Part shown: positions 53,949 to 64,000 of the stretch, piece after piece
Layout of the letters: each line of letters starts with the position of its first letter
Numbering within the stretch: position 1 is the stretch's first letter
Source of the DNA: Trichomonas vaginalis G3
Lineage: Eukaryota > Parabasalia > Trichomonadida > Trichomonadidae
DNA: 64,000 nucleotides
Direction: 5' to 3'
Assembly: GCF_026262505.1 (NCBI RefSeq)
Contig: NC_067205.1
Location: 4,650,001-4,714,000, forward strand
Notes under the pieces: generated by a model
Databases searched by the model: none
The model's input: the letters and a program-made list of their open reading frames with translations, nothing else
What the model was told of the DNA's origin: nothing
Made by a program: the position numbers and the translations under genes

Positions 53949-54422
53949 TCAAATAACGTCAGTGTCAATTTCTTCAACCATTTCACTTCCTTCGTCAATG
54001 TCAATTGAAGCTTCTTCAACTTTTGGTAAGAACTTTTGTATGACATCTTTGTTCGTTATTGTCTTCAGAGATGAAGGATAATATTTCACAGATGTTTCAC
54101 ACTTCTTATATTCTTTCTGTTCGGAAAGATTTAAAGCAATACTGAAGAAGTCAACGTTGGAGTTCTTTATAACAGTATAATGAGTATCTTTTACATTCAC
54201 AAAGAAACCCTTTTGTTTCAAAACTACTGCTAACTCTTGTGAAGTATAACGTTTGCGGTCAATGACGATAGCTAATGGTCTGACATACTGACCAAACTTA
54301 GATTCTTTCACAAACTTCTTGTTAAAGATAACATTAACGTTTGAAGCACCATTGAACTCATTCTTGATGGCAGTAGCGAGAGCATTGTATGAAAAGAACT
54401 TGCAATCTTGCATGTGTTTCAT
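53949..54422 (-). CDS. Conserved Polinton protein of unknown function (P2)
   Basis: A 157-residue intact frame homologous to 13223-13717. Shared blocks include CKFFSYNALATAIKNEF-like N-terminus, VNVIFNKKFVKESKFGQYV, VIDRKRYTSQELAVVLKQKG and KYYPSSLKTITNKDV, then an acidic tail. No family recognised. It is convergent with the primase and divergent from the polymerase (88 bp between their starts). Conservation of order and sequence in two diverged Polintons suggests a real function in replication or assembly. Confidence 0.78.
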   Translation of the reverse strand: MKHMQDCKFFSYNALATAIKNEFNGASNVNVIFNKKFVKESKFGQYVRPLAIVIDRKRYTSQELAVVLKQKGFFVNVKDTHYTVIKNSNVDFFSIALNLSEQKEYKKCETSVKYYPSSLKTITNKDVIQKFLPKVEEASIDIDEGSEMVEEIDTDVI

Positions 54423-54510
54423 TAAAATAAAAATATTAAATTATTTTGAAAAATAACTTAAAAATGTAATCTAATTTTTTTAAAAAATATTTTTTTATTT
54501 CCTACTAAAG

Positions 54511-57500
54511 ATGTATCGGAAGTTGTCTAAGTTAGAACACTCGGAAATAAAACAACTTCTTACAGAAGCTAACATAGATGTTGCAAAACATTACGCGACA
54601 AACAAAAAATCACTCGCTGACTTCATTAAAGACTACAATGGTGAAATAACTTATGATAGAATTCATGAGTTCATAAAGTCGCAACGCGGCGAGGACGAAG
54701 TCCATGCAAGAACATTTCCTTTAAATGACGTTGCTATTGACTTATATCATAGACGTTCAGTACCACATGAAGTAAGGCGTGAAATGTATGACATAACAAA
54801 TGCAAACGTTGGTCATACTCGTAAAGCTCTTTCTCATGACGTTCGTCAAGAGATGTTTGAACTTACGAACTCAAACGTTGGTGAAACAAGAAGAGCTGTA
54901 CCACATGAAGTAAGGCGTGAAATGTTTGACATAACAAATGCAAACGTTGGTGAAACAAGAAGAAGAGACGACACACTGAAACAACAGAGAAGAGAGATGT
55001 TTAAAAGTGCTATAGAACAAGTTCGCAAAGCTAATGATGTCATTCGTTCCATTGACGACAAACCAAAAGAAGGTGAGAGATGGTTAAAGAAAGATGAAGA
55101 GAATAGGAAGAGAAATGTGAAGTCAGGCAATAGACTCATTGACTTTAACATCGAAGCTTTAGATGAACCAAACAGAGAATATTTACACAAACATTTCGGT
55201 AAGGTTTTCATGAGACTCTTAGAGAAAATTAAAATAAACTCACAACAGAGATGGATGGTATGTTATAAACTTGGTGGAAAGTATGAATGTTCTACGTTAA
55301 ACCTCAATAATATTGGAACATTACTACATCAGCTCTTGAAGGAGAACTTTATATCAGAGATAGAAGCAAATGCCGCAGGTATTGTTGAAATGCACTATGA
55401 CTTCTTCTTGACAAACATAAAGAATCTTACTGAAATAAAGATGTATGATTTAACAGAATATGAAGGCTTAACGATGTCAGATGTAAAGAAAGGCAAACCA
55501 AAAAAGAGACCATATAGAGATGAAAGCACACTGACAAATGACCAGAAAGCCATTTTGGAAGCTCTTAAGCAAACAGGAAACCCAGCACTTATAGAAAGCT
55601 TTTGGAAAGATAATGGTGAAAAGAAGTTTTATAAGAAGAGAAGCGGTCAGTTCTGGAAGTATCTTTGCACATTACCTATAAATCTTGAACGCTACCAAAT
55701 CTTCAATGAACTGAACAAAAGAACTGCAGCACTTATGACAGAAGACAATTGTTTCGTTTATGCTTGCATTCAGGCTGGAGTAGATGAAGAAACTATTGAC
55801 CACATGAGAGAAGTCATTCGTGTTAAAGACTTTCCACAAAGTAAAGTACAAGAAATTTCCGATTCAACAGGTATAGCATTCAATGTTACCATTGGTTATT
55901 TCAATGACTCAAGACATAATGAAATAAAGAGATATATACCAAAAGAATGTGAAACTGTTCGAACTATTGACTTACTTCTTGTTGAAGACCACTACATGCT
56001 AAATGAAAGACTTCCAATGACAACATACTTCATTCGCAACTATAAAGAAATTCTCAAAGCTTGTGGTGGAATGAACATTGAGAAACAGATGAAGATTTAT
56101 ACAAAGAGAGAAGATAAATATGTAGTTCGTTATGATAGAACAACACCGTTATGGGATGTTATGAAAACATTGTGGGAGTGCAAATATTTCGAACCTATTT
56201 CTTATGGAGAACTTTTCACATATACGACTGACTTATATAAACAGAACCTTGCACCATTTAAAGATTTGACATATGCTCCAAAGTATTGTGTACAACTGAA
56301 GAAGAAAGCAGAGTCAAAAGAAGTAAATAAAGCTAAATGTAAATTCATTCCTGAGCACGTTTTCTTTGCTGACTTTGAGTGTAGCACAGACGGCTTTCAT
56401 AAAGCGTTTAACATATGTTATGACAGTGAAGATGGTTCAGTGAGTCAAAGCATTTGGGGTCAAAACTGTGCAACAGAATTTTTGGAACGACTTCCTGACA
56501 AGAGTTTAATATATTTCCATAACCTCAGCTATGACATAAACTTTATCTTAAGACACATGACAGAAGTGAAAGGAACTCCCATCATTAAAGGTTCACGAAC
56601 AATGCAAATAACTGGTTTATATAAAGGACGGGCAATTATTATAAAAGACTCTTACAGTGTTATAAATAAGAAACTTAAACTATTTCCTGCTATGTTTAAC
56701 TTACAAACAGGACCGAAAGAAGTATTTCCATACAACTACTACAGCAGTACTTTGTTAGCAAATGACAACAGAACTGGTGTCATTTCTGAAGCTGTAAGTT
56801 TGTCAAGGATGCAGATACATTCATGAAGAACATAGATTCCATCAAAGGTTGCAGAATAGATGAGAACCACTTCGACTTAGAAAAATATAGCACGTTTTAC
56901 TGCAAACAAGATGTAAGAATTTTAAGAGAAGGTTTTGTAAAGTTCCGCAATGACTTATTGAAAGAGTTTGATTTAAACGTTTATGACTACGTTAGTATTT
57001 GTTCTATTGCTAACAAATTGTTTGAGAACAGAGTATACTTCCCGAATGGAAATCTTTATGACCTCTCAAATAAACCAAGAGAATTTATTTCGAGATGCAT
57101 TCAAGGTGGACGATGTATGTTGTCAGATAACATTAAACAAAAGAGCAAAAAGAAACTCATTGCTGACTTCGACGCTGTTTCATTATATCCATCCGCTATA
57201 GCAAGATTTATACTTTAGAAGGAATTCCAAAAGTATTGAAGGATGAGATGTTAAGCACAGAGTATCTCATGAGACATTTATTCGATGACGACCAAAAGGA
57301 AGCCATTGGTGAAAAGTTTATGTCAGGCTTCTTTGTTCTCATTAAGATAACAGAGATTGGTATACCCAGACATTTTCCTTTAATAGTTTGCGACCCTGAA
57401 CTAAATCCAGAACTTAACGTTCCCAGAAGTTCAAACACTTGCTGTCTCATGTATGTTGACCATATAACATTACAGGACCTTATAAAATATCAAGGTGTCA

Positions 57501-58426
57501 AATGTGAAGTGTTGCAAGGATACTATTACGATGGAAACAGAGATATGAGAATAAGAGATGAAGTAAAGAAGTTGTTTGAGTTAAGGTTAAAGTATAAGAA
57601 AGAAGAAAACCCATTACAAGAAATTATAAAACTCATTCTGAACAGTATCTATGGCAAAACCATTCTATCTCCTATTGAGTCAAAAATAACCATAGTAGAT
57701 GACAAAGATGCTATAAGATATGCCATCAGAAACTACAACCATATAGTGAAGTTCGAAGGTTTGGATGGTTCCGATAAGACTATATTCAAACTAACAAAAA
57801 ACATTTGTAGACACTTTAACTTCTGTCCACTTGGTGTTAATATCTTATCTATGTCGAAACGTATCATGAATGAAGTATTCTGTACTGCTGAGGACATGGG
57901 TCTTCAAATATTTTACCAGGACTGCAATAGCATGCATATTTTCAATGAAGACATCCCACTGTTAGCTCAGGAATTTCAGAAGAGATACGGTAGAGAACTT
58001 ATTGGTAAAACATTAGGTCAGTTCCATTCTGACTTCGCAGAAATAACACCTGGAAAACAAAGTTTAGCATACAAGTCAATATTTTGTGGAAAGAAGACTT
58101 ACATAGACTTACTCACGAACGATTTAAATGAAGTTGCATTCCATGCACGTTGTAAAGGTGTAAAACAAGACGTTCTTGCTTTAACAGCTAATGAAATGTT
58201 TCCTGAAGCTATACAATGCTATTACAATGAAGATAAGAACATTCACATACCTGTTGGAACATATGACAAAGACTCTGAGTTCAGTTTAATGAAACTTTAC
58301 AAAGCACTTCATGATGGTCAAGAGATTGGATTTGACTTATGTAAGTCTTCTAGTCCTTGCTTTGAAGAGAAGTTTAACTTCTCAATAACGACTAAAACAA
58401 GCTTTATTCGTAAGTTGAAGTTCTGA
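54511..58426 (+). pseudogene. Protein-primed family B DNA polymerase (P2), broken
   Basis: Polinton pPolB of about 1300 codons, which would copy the element from its ends. It has the three 22-residue N-terminal repeats (VPHEVRREMYDITNANVG type), a long region unique to Polintons that probably includes the terminal-protein part, exonuclease motifs FFADFECSTDG and FHNLSYDINFILRH, motif A region DAVSLYPSAIAR and motif B LILNSIYGKT, and a C-terminal domain ending TSFIRKLKF. About two breaks. By eye roughly 60-80% of residues match P1 depending on region. Confidence 0.9.
54678..54703 (+). repeat. GC-rich double micro-hairpin
   Basis: GTCGC-AAC-GCGGC (54678-54690, one wobble) and GGAC-GAA-GTCC (54693-54703), near the start of the P2 polymerase. 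It adds residues SQRGEDEVHA that P1 lacks at this place. Confidence 0.82.
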
Positions 58427-58472
58427 GGTCATTTATTTTTGTCAGCAATGAGGTCATTCGTGATAAAAATAA

Positions 58473-58497
58473 GCCGCTAGCGGCAAGGGCGAAGCCC
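58473..58497 (+). repeat. GC-rich double micro-hairpin
   Basis: GCCGCTAGCGGC (58473-58484) and GGGC-GAA-GCCC (58487-58497), between the polymerase end and the capsid block. Confidence 0.8.
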
Positions 58498-58507
58498 ATG
58501 TGGTCAT

Positions 58508-59339
58508 TTACAATACAGCTATTGTAGAGTTTAACAATTGTGCTTCAATGTATAAACAATCTTTCCCATCTGGAGGTAGCAAAACAGGTGCTTTATGGTC
58601 ATGAGTGGAGTACATGTCTATCCAAAACTCACGATTGAAGCCAGTAAGCTTGTAATATTTAGGATTTGGCAGTGGTGAATTTCTTGTATGACCAATGAAC
58701 TCATTTTCAACGCCTTTGGCTATATTAGAGTAAAGTATTGCTTGCTTTCTATCCCAAATACCTGGAAATCTAATTTCTGAAAAATCATTTTTCCTCGGAA
58801 GCATTGCATCATAATTGAATACACTTTTGAAATCATCACTTGGTTCAGAGATTTGAAATTTTATATGTAATGGATTTTCTTTCTTTTCAGCTAATTCATT
58901 GAATGGTGAGAATATTATGAATTGACACGAACTCGTAATGAAAAGCTATTAATCTTTCTACAATTCCTTCTTCTTTCAGTTTTGCAAGAAAATCACGTAA
59001 AGGTTTTAATATTTCTAAATCCATGTTGAACTTCTTTTGAAAATTTTCGTAAAATGTAATTATACAGTCTTCTAACGTCGTACTATCATTGAAGTACCTG
59101 TACATGTGAATGTTTTGAGCACTTAAAGACTGTTCGTCATTTTCTATCTCGACTTGAAGTATAAATTCAACCTTTCTGAAAGCACGTGTTATATACATAG
59201 ATGTTATGCCAATGTACTTCTCTTCATTTATGTTCACAATCCAGTCTGTTGGAAACTTAAACGTTACTCTGTTCCCCTTTATTTTGACGTCAGGGTTTTC
59301 ACTACTGAACGCAACAGATAAAGGTATTTGTCTATACAT
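58508..59339 (-). pseudogene. Candidate minor virion protein (P2), broken
   Basis: Homologue of 22010-22842. Starts MYRQIPLSVAFSSENPDVKI, continues FKFPTDWIVNINEEKYIGIT and ends LYIEAQLLNSTIAVL; the later part has YSNIAKGVENEFIGHTRNSP and EFWIDMYSTHDHKAPVLLPP. Strand-rich, about 270 codons, probably structural. About one or two breaks. Confidence 0.55.
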
Positions 59340-59637
59340 TTAGTTCCGATAAAAATAAACCATTTACTCTTTCTTCTTCTTCAGCTTCTTTAGCTTTTTG
59401 TTCTTCCTTTGCTTTTGCTTCTTCTCTAGCTTTCTTCGCCAGCAAACGTGGGTTCTTCTGTCTTCCAGCAGCTAATGCAGCAAGTTGTTTTTCACTTAAC
59501 TTTCTCTTTGGTTTCTCTGGCTTTTGTTCTTGTTTTTGTTCCTTCAGTTCGGATAAAATTTGCTCACGAATTTCTTTCTTCAATGCTTCAACATCTATGA
59601 CCCCTTGGGTCTTGTCCGTATGACTTGTCTGAGTCAT
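59332..59637 (-). CDS. Small Lys/Glu-rich coiled protein (P2)
   Basis: About 100 residues, MTQTSHTDKTQGVIDVEALK onward, with the conserved PKRKLSEKQLAALAAGRQKN and a charged helix of Lys, Glu and Ala; homologue of 21743-21985. The start at 59637 was chosen over the longer frame because that frame begins with a non-ATG codon and P1 starts at the same residue. Its end overlaps the start of 58508-59339, so the two are likely co-expressed. Function unknown; DNA condensation is possible. Confidence 0.65.
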   Translation of the reverse strand: MTQTSHTDKTQGVIDVEALKKEIREQILSELKEQKQEQKPEKPKRKLSEKQLAALAAGRQKNPRLLAKKAREEAKAKEEQKAKEAEEEERVNGLFLSELNV

Positions 59638-59682
59638 TTGACTGCAGATAAAAAACAAAATTGAAACTTTAACCAATGTAAA

Positions 59683-60110
59683 ATGAGCTTGTCAAAATCA
59701 GAACGAGAGTCTATTATATTAAATGACGCAGAGGAATACAACATCCTTTCTATTATGTAAGTCAGAGTAAAGATGGTAAAATATATGTAAGAAAAAGAAA
59801 GGTTCCATTAGCGAATGCAGAGAGCGACAACATTAAGGTGCATGGCACCGAGGGTGAAGCCCATATAAAACCTTCTGTTCAAACTGAGCCACCAAAAGAA
59901 CAAGAAGAAAAGAAGCCAGATGTACTTTCAATAACGAACCAAGAGCTTATTGCAAAGTTCGTGAATTTCATTGAAAAGCAAACCGAGTCAAAGAACCCTG
60001 ACCCACCAGTGAAAGAAGTTGAGACAAAAGAGAATGTACAGTTCATTGAAAATGTCAAGAAACAACTTCCACCACGAATGCCAAGAAGAAGAGTGAGAAT
60101 AATGAAGTAA
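59683..60110 (+). pseudogene. Pro/Glu/Lys-rich Polinton protein (P2), broken
   Basis: Homologue of 20432-21692. Starts MSLSKSERESIILNDAE and ends with VLSITNQELIAKFVNFIEKQ, a spacer, and the basic tail PRMPRRRVRIMK. It lies 27 bp before the capsid gene on the same strand. About one or two breaks. Function unknown. Confidence 0.6.
59837..59862 (+). repeat. GC-rich double micro-hairpin
   Basis: GGTGC-ATG-GCACC (59837-59849) and GGGT-GAA-GCCC (59852-59862, one wobble), in gene 59683-60110. Confidence 0.75.
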
Positions 60111-60137
60111 ATAGATATTTTTATCTGAAGTAAATAC

Positions 60138-61717
60138 ATGCAGAACGAACAGCTAAACGAATTTACTCCAGCAGAGCATATTCATCAGATTCGCTCATAT
60201 TTCGATATCATAGACAATGCAGTTCAAATTGGTGACACTAATAGAAAATATTCTGACGCAAAGATTCCATCACAACCTGGAACTGCTAAAGATAACACAT
60301 GGGTAACATTCAATCTCTCACCTCCTGGTGAAAATATGTTGGACCTTTACAATACATTCATTACGTATAAAATGGAAGGTCAATTTATTGTAGATAAAGA
60401 AATTGGTTCAGGTTCCAATAAAACAAACCCACCAGGATTTTGGATTGGTTTCGATGACGCTTTCTATGCAGTTGCTGGATATCAAATCCTTGCAAATGGT
60501 CGTATCGTATATTCTCAAGACAACGCAAGAGAAGAAGCATATATAACTTCAAACTCACAAACTACCGAACAAATAAAGAAAGTAGATGTTTTTCAAAGAC
60601 TCGACATGAAGATGTATGGAGTCATTCGGGAACATGCAGAACAGGACAAATTGTTAGTGGTCCAATTACAGCAGGAAAATCATTTGATTTTAAGCTTCGT
60701 TTAAGAATTCCTGTTAGAAAGTTTTTACCATTAGAAGCTATAAGATTTATTCCTGCATTTGCTGGTAACATTCAGCTTAAAGTAAAGTTCAGTAGCGACG
60801 CCTTACAATGCACATCTATATCTGTAAATGATATCATTGCTTTCAATCCAACTCTTAAAGTTGCATTTGCTTCAGATTCAAATCCACCGACAAATAAATT
60901 TGTTCCATGGAATGAACCATTCACTATGATAACGAAGGCAATAGAAGCTAGTGGAACAGTTACTATTACAACTGTAACCCAGCAACTATTTCGAACAAAG
61001 ATGGATTTTAATGAATGTTTCATTCATCCAAAATCATTCTCTTTAGACCCTAACATTTATACAGAACTTGTAGAACATTATACAAACGAGGCTTTATGTT
61101 TTCCTGTTAAAGTTATGGATTGGATTCCTATGGACGGTTCATTCTCAAAGAATACAGATAGTTCAAGTGCAACATTTACAGCAGCTTATACGCCTATTAA
61201 TGTTAAAAGTATTTGGGCACTATTTAGAAAGAAAGACAACTATTATGTTAATTTTGAGAACCCTAAGTTTAAATATCTTCAGCTTTCCATGGGAGCTTAT
61301 GGAAATATGCCTGCAGAACCTGAAAAATCATATGGACCTGTATTTTATGAAATGGTTGCGAACGCTTGCAATACAAACAATGATATGATAGGATTTAATG
61401 AAGATGTTATGAGGTCATTGGTGGATGATGGTAGTGTGGAACATAAATGGGATAGCTATGACAACACACATTTCTTATGTGGTTTTCCAACAGAAGTGGA
61501 CTTTTGCTTCCAGCAAGGTCAAACATCTACTGCTCCAATAACATACAAATTGTCTGTTAAAGGACCTATTGAACTAGCAACTGAAAATGTACCAAAGCCA
61601 CTTATTGGATTTATGAGGGATTGTTGCTTTGCAATACAAGTAAGACAGTCAGGCATACCAATAATAAGACTTGACGACTATAACTTAGCACTGACGACAG
61701 TGAGGAATAAAGGATGA
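60138..61717 (+). pseudogene. Major capsid protein (P2), broken
   Basis: About 525 codons, matching P1 18836-20405 in the same blocks: MQNEQLNEFTPAEHIHQIRS, VTFNLSPPGENMLDLYNTF, FIHPKSFSLDPNIYTELV, FPVKVMDWIPMDGSF, YLQLSMGAYGNMPAEPE and GPVFYEMVANACNTNNDMIG. Length and place fit the Polinton double-jelly-roll capsid protein, which assembles as trimers into the shell. About one break. A box GATATTTTTATCTGAAG precedes the ATG and is shared with P1. Confidence 0.78.
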
Positions 61718-61740
61718 ACGTTTATTTTTAAAGCTTATAA

Positions 61741-62211
61741 ATGAGTTCTTCATCAAGCTCTCGTGAACCTTCACCATCTATGAAACAAACTTTACCAAAC
61801 GATTATGGAGCACCTATTGAATATTTCTTACGAGCTGCACAATGGCAAAGAGCAGTCTCACCAAGGTTAGGTGTTCCACCAGCTCCTGTCAAAAATAGCA
61901 TTTGGTCAAGTCCTTATATAAAATATGGTCTCCCACTAGGTTTGCTAGCTACAGCAGGAGCAGTAATGATGTTGAAAAGAAATAAAGCAAATGTTGTAAA
62001 TAATACTGAAGTAGCTGAAGTTAAACAAACTCCGACACCATCGCCAAAACCAACGTCAAAACCAACACCTTCACAAACAACACCTTCAATGACTCCTGAA
62101 CCTATGAAATTACAAACTCCTGTTCAAAAGTCAACTCCAAAACCGACTCCAACATTTAAACCAGAACCTACACCACAAATAAATCGTAAAACTCCTGCGT
62201 TTCCTTACTGA
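61741..62211 (+). CDS. Membrane-anchored Pro/Thr-rich protein
   Basis: An intact 156-residue frame. Residues ~1-55 are Ser-rich then ordered (MKQTLPNDYGAPIEYFLRAA, QWQRAVSPRLGVPPAP). A transmembrane helix follows at ~60-78 (YGLPLGLLATAGAVMML), then a basic stop KRNK, then a long Lys-Pro-Thr-Ser repeat tail to PAFPY. This layout suggests a virion membrane or vertex protein. It directly follows the capsid gene by 23 bp on the same strand. No copy in P1 within this window. Family not recognised. Confidence 0.65.
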   Translation: MSSSSSSREPSPSMKQTLPNDYGAPIEYFLRAAQWQRAVSPRLGVPPAPVKNSIWSSPYIKYGLPLGLLATAGAVMMLKRNKANVVNNTEVAEVKQTPTPSPKPTSKPTPSQTTPSMTPEPMKLQTPVQKSTPKPTPTFKPEPTPQINRKTPAFPY

Positions 62212-62258
62212 AAAATAACGTTATTTTTATTTAATATTAAAATTTTTATTTTATTGAA

Positions 62259-62495
62259 ATGACAAATAAAGTCACTGAAGCAATGAAACAAAAGTTCTTG
62301 GTAGAATACATTAAATCAGGAACTATTCCAGAAGGTTTTTACGTTCATACAATGAAAGATGGTAGAGTTCAGTTTAGAAAGATAAAGCAACCATTAGATA
62401 AAGAAGGAATTTTGAGAAAGATTAAATTACATGAAGACAACATTACTGAACTTAAGAAGAAGTTAGAAGAGTTGGAGAAAGGAAGAGAGTTATAA
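62259..62495 (+). CDS. Small coiled-coil Polinton protein
   Basis: A 78-residue intact frame: MTNKVTEAMKQKFLVEYIKS, then GFYVHTMKDGRVQFRKIKQP and a C-terminal coiled coil HEDNITELKKKLEELEKGRE. The middle YVHTMKDGRVQFRK resembles YYVSTSKDGKIYVRKR of the Pro/Glu/Lys-rich protein in P1 (21480-21692), so both may carry the same short DNA- or protein-binding module. Its last codons and stop fall inside the right terminal repeat. Confidence 0.65.
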   Translation: MTNKVTEAMKQKFLVEYIKSGTIPEGFYVHTMKDGRVQFRKIKQPLDKEGILRKIKLHEDNITELKKKLEELEKGREL

Positions 62496-62645
62496 AGCAA
62501 TGAATTCAAGTGGGTGAAAAACCGGGTGAAAAAAGAGGTGAGATTTCACCACTTCACCTAATTTATTTTTGTGCTATGTTTTCATACGCGTGAAGGTAGT
62601 GATATCATTTATTTTTTATTTTATTTTTATTTTATCTTTATGTAA

Positions 62646-62930
62646 ATGACAGAACAAAAGCAACTCATTCGAATTCCACAGTATAACAAACATACATTTA
62701 AACATTTATTCTTCCTTCCTGAGCATAACATGTTCTTTCAAATACATCCGAGACCAGTTGACTTTTCATTGACTGTGTATAAAGATAGAAATAGTTATAT
62801 CATTAAACCATACGATGACGAAGGTAAGTTATGTAAATTGTACGTTAAGAAGTTAGAGAAAGTTTATGGCTTCAAGTATGACTACAATAGGGTTAACACT
62901 GATGATGAAGATATTGAGGAAAATTTATGA
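62646..62930 (+). CDS. TIR-encoded 94-residue protein, right copy
   Basis: Identical in sequence to 42011-42295 and likewise directed outward to the element end. Having it inside both terminal repeats doubles its dose and exposes it to gene conversion with its twin. Product unknown; see the left copy for the visible blocks. Confidence 0.8.
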   Translation: MTEQKQLIRIPQYNKHTFKHLFFLPEHNMFFQIHPRPVDFSLTVYKDRNSYIIKPYDDEGKLCKLYVKKLEKVYGFKYDYNRVNTDDEDIEENL

Positions 62931-63101
62931 GAACATTAGTGAAGTCGTTAGTGAGAACGATAGTGAGAACGTTTATTTTTTACATTAGTGAGTTCGTTAG
63001 TGAGGTGAAGTGGTTGGCGGCTTTGTAAATATTTAATGTTAAATTAGTGTTGTCGTTTGTGTTGTAAAATATACGTTAGCGGTTTTGTAAAGTGTCAAAC
63101 C

Positions 63102-63148
63102 GTTATCTTGGATAAGGTGGAACGCAGTGCCGCCGTACCCAAGATAAC
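63102..63148. repeat. Terminal hairpin of P2, right
   Basis: Mirror of 41793-41839, arms GTTATCTTGG and CCAAGATAAC, 10 bases from the end. Confidence 0.8.
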
Positions 63149-63158
63149 CATACTAACT

Positions 63159-64000
63159 AATGCGACATTTCCGAAGCTTATTCCTGCGAGTTCGACTGTG
63201 ACTCGTTCTCCGATTAAAAGTATCTCTGGGACTTTATTGACTAAAATGATGTCTTCTATTTTATAATATGGGACTGATTCAGAAAACATGAAGTAAGAAA
63301 TTTGATAATAACCTCTTTCACTTGGAACTTTAAATGTGTCATTAAAAATATAATTCTGACTGTCATCTTGATGTGTTTGAATTAACTCATAATCTTGTAG
63401 ACCAGATGAGTTAACAGCTCTAGAAATGTTGTATACTTCATTAAAATTATATGTAAACAATATTAGATCTAATGTGAAATTCGTGTCAGGATAATAACAA
63501 CTCCTTTTTGGTGAAAATATCTCAATATTAATGACAATAGGTGTGATTCTTACGTATCCTTGACCTCGGTTGCCTATCAATCTTTCTGTGAATGAGTATG
63601 GTGAAGGCATTGATTCGTTGCCTGGGATGATTATTCCATTCTTGATAAAAGATTCATTTATGAAAGAACTTCCACCACCTCCAGCTGAATAGTAATCTCC
63701 ACCAGCACCACCATAATAGCCAGAACCACCTCCTGAAGCCTCATGATAGCCTCTAGCTTCACAATTTCCTCCATAAAATTTGCCACCATTATTATTAGAA
63801 TTTGCATAATTTGTTCCATAGCTTGTTTGAGTAGCACCTGTCCCACATCGTAAATTACCATAATATTTAGTGCAATGTGATCCATCCCCACCTGAAACTC
63901 CCCCTCCATATCCGCCATATGTATATTGATTAAAAAATGTTCCAGCACCAGCACCGGCAAAAAGAATTCCACTTTCATTTTTAGCTTCACCAATTGAAAT
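63159..64000 (-). pseudogene. N-terminal part of glycine-rich gene G3, runs off the window
   Basis: Open on the minus strand from 64000 to the Polinton junction. The first part is an ALK/LTK-like glycine-rich domain: GILFAGAGAGTFFNQYTYGG, YGGGVSGGDGSHC, GGKFYGGNCEARGYHEASGG and GSGYYGGAGGDYYSAGGGGS, then SFINESFIKNG. Next comes a linker NRGQGYVRITPIVI that closes this domain, and then Ig-like strand-rich modules (SCYYPDTNFTLDLILFTYNF, GYYQISYFMFSES). The gene continues beyond the window and, on the other side of P2, at 41219-41782. Likely a cell-surface protein. Confidence 0.78.

Larger units (their letters stand above)
41783..63158 (+). mobile_element. Polinton/Maverick P2, end to end
   Basis: A 21.4-kb element with 680-bp terminal inverted repeats, both ends starting AGTTAGTATGG, flanked by AATGT and AATGC, a 5-bp target duplication differing at one base. 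Parts: outward TIR gene, virion-type proteins, packaging ATPase, fibre, integrase, PrimPol-helicase, protein-primed polymerase, capsid block. The two terminal repeats look identical, so insertion or homogenisation is recent. About ten breaks affect roughly half the genes; integrase and primase-helicase look whole. No adenain-type protease was recognised. It sits inside host gene G3. Confidence 0.93.
62479..63158 (-). repeat. Right terminal inverted repeat of P2
   Basis: Mirror of 41783-42462. Contains the outward gene 62646-62930 and the terminal hairpin 63102-63148; ends in ...CCATACTAACT at 63158. Confidence 0.92.

Noticed and set aside
63057-63266. Plus-strand frame crossing the right end of P2
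   Set aside because: It mixes terminal-repeat sequence with host DNA; the matching left-end frame (to 41884) does the same by chance.
63658-63993. Met/Ile/Val-rich minus-strand frame
   Set aside because: Shadow of the glycine-rich frame of gene G3, which is open from 64000 on the same strand in another frame.

Overview
The window is AT-rich, intron-poor eukaryotic DNA that looks like a parabasalid protist (Trichomonas/Tritrichomonas type). The evidence is two large Polinton (Maverick) elements, intronless genes, a protein ending in an F5/8 type C domain with the N-terminal region typical of trichomonads, an ALK/LTK-like glycine-rich surface protein family, and a Cys/Asn-rich surface family. 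No rRNA, tRNA or CRISPR was seen. The species assignment is inference.

Layout. (1) 1-7020 is a gene-free element with nearly identical inverted ends of about 1 kb; it holds a cluster of hairpins and a palindromic tandem array that is split by a small hairpin-rich element (A1). (2) 7849-23242 is Polinton P1: old, broken in about fifteen places, with a recognisable right end only. It carries fibre, integrase, primase-helicase, protein-primed DNA polymerase, an HNH nuclease and a capsid block. (3) 23243-41218 is host DNA: two damaged glycine-rich genes, damaged surface-protein genes, three or four intact host genes (30459, 31948, 32801, perhaps 35093), a decayed coiled-coil gene and small inverted-repeat elements. 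Copies A2 and A3 of the hairpin element lie here. (4) 41783-63158 is Polinton P2, about 21.4 kb, complete end to end with 680-bp terminal inverted repeats, inserted in a third glycine-rich gene whose two halves flank it. About ten breaks are spread over roughly half its genes; the integrase and primase-helicase look whole.

How the genes fit together. Both Polintons encode a virus-like set: integrase for insertion, protein-primed family B polymerase for copying, FtsK/HerA-type packaging ATPase (P2 only), capsid proteins and a phage-collar-like fibre. No Ulp1/adenain-type protease was recognised.

Most notable signals. (a) The PrimPol/SF3-helicase gene in both Polintons is bracketed by inverted, iteron-bearing repeats and is far more alike between P1 and P2 than its neighbours are, as if it were a separately moving replicon. 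(b) Two sequence-unrelated small elements (A and B) share one design: five consecutive hairpins of about 60 nt, the first and last identical. (c) A roughly 26-nt GC-rich double hairpin has entered many Polinton genes in frame, at different places in the two copies. (d) The two Polinton termini have unrelated sequences that fold into the same hairpin just inside a shared AGTTAGTAT end. (e) The capsid block is inverted between P1 and P2.
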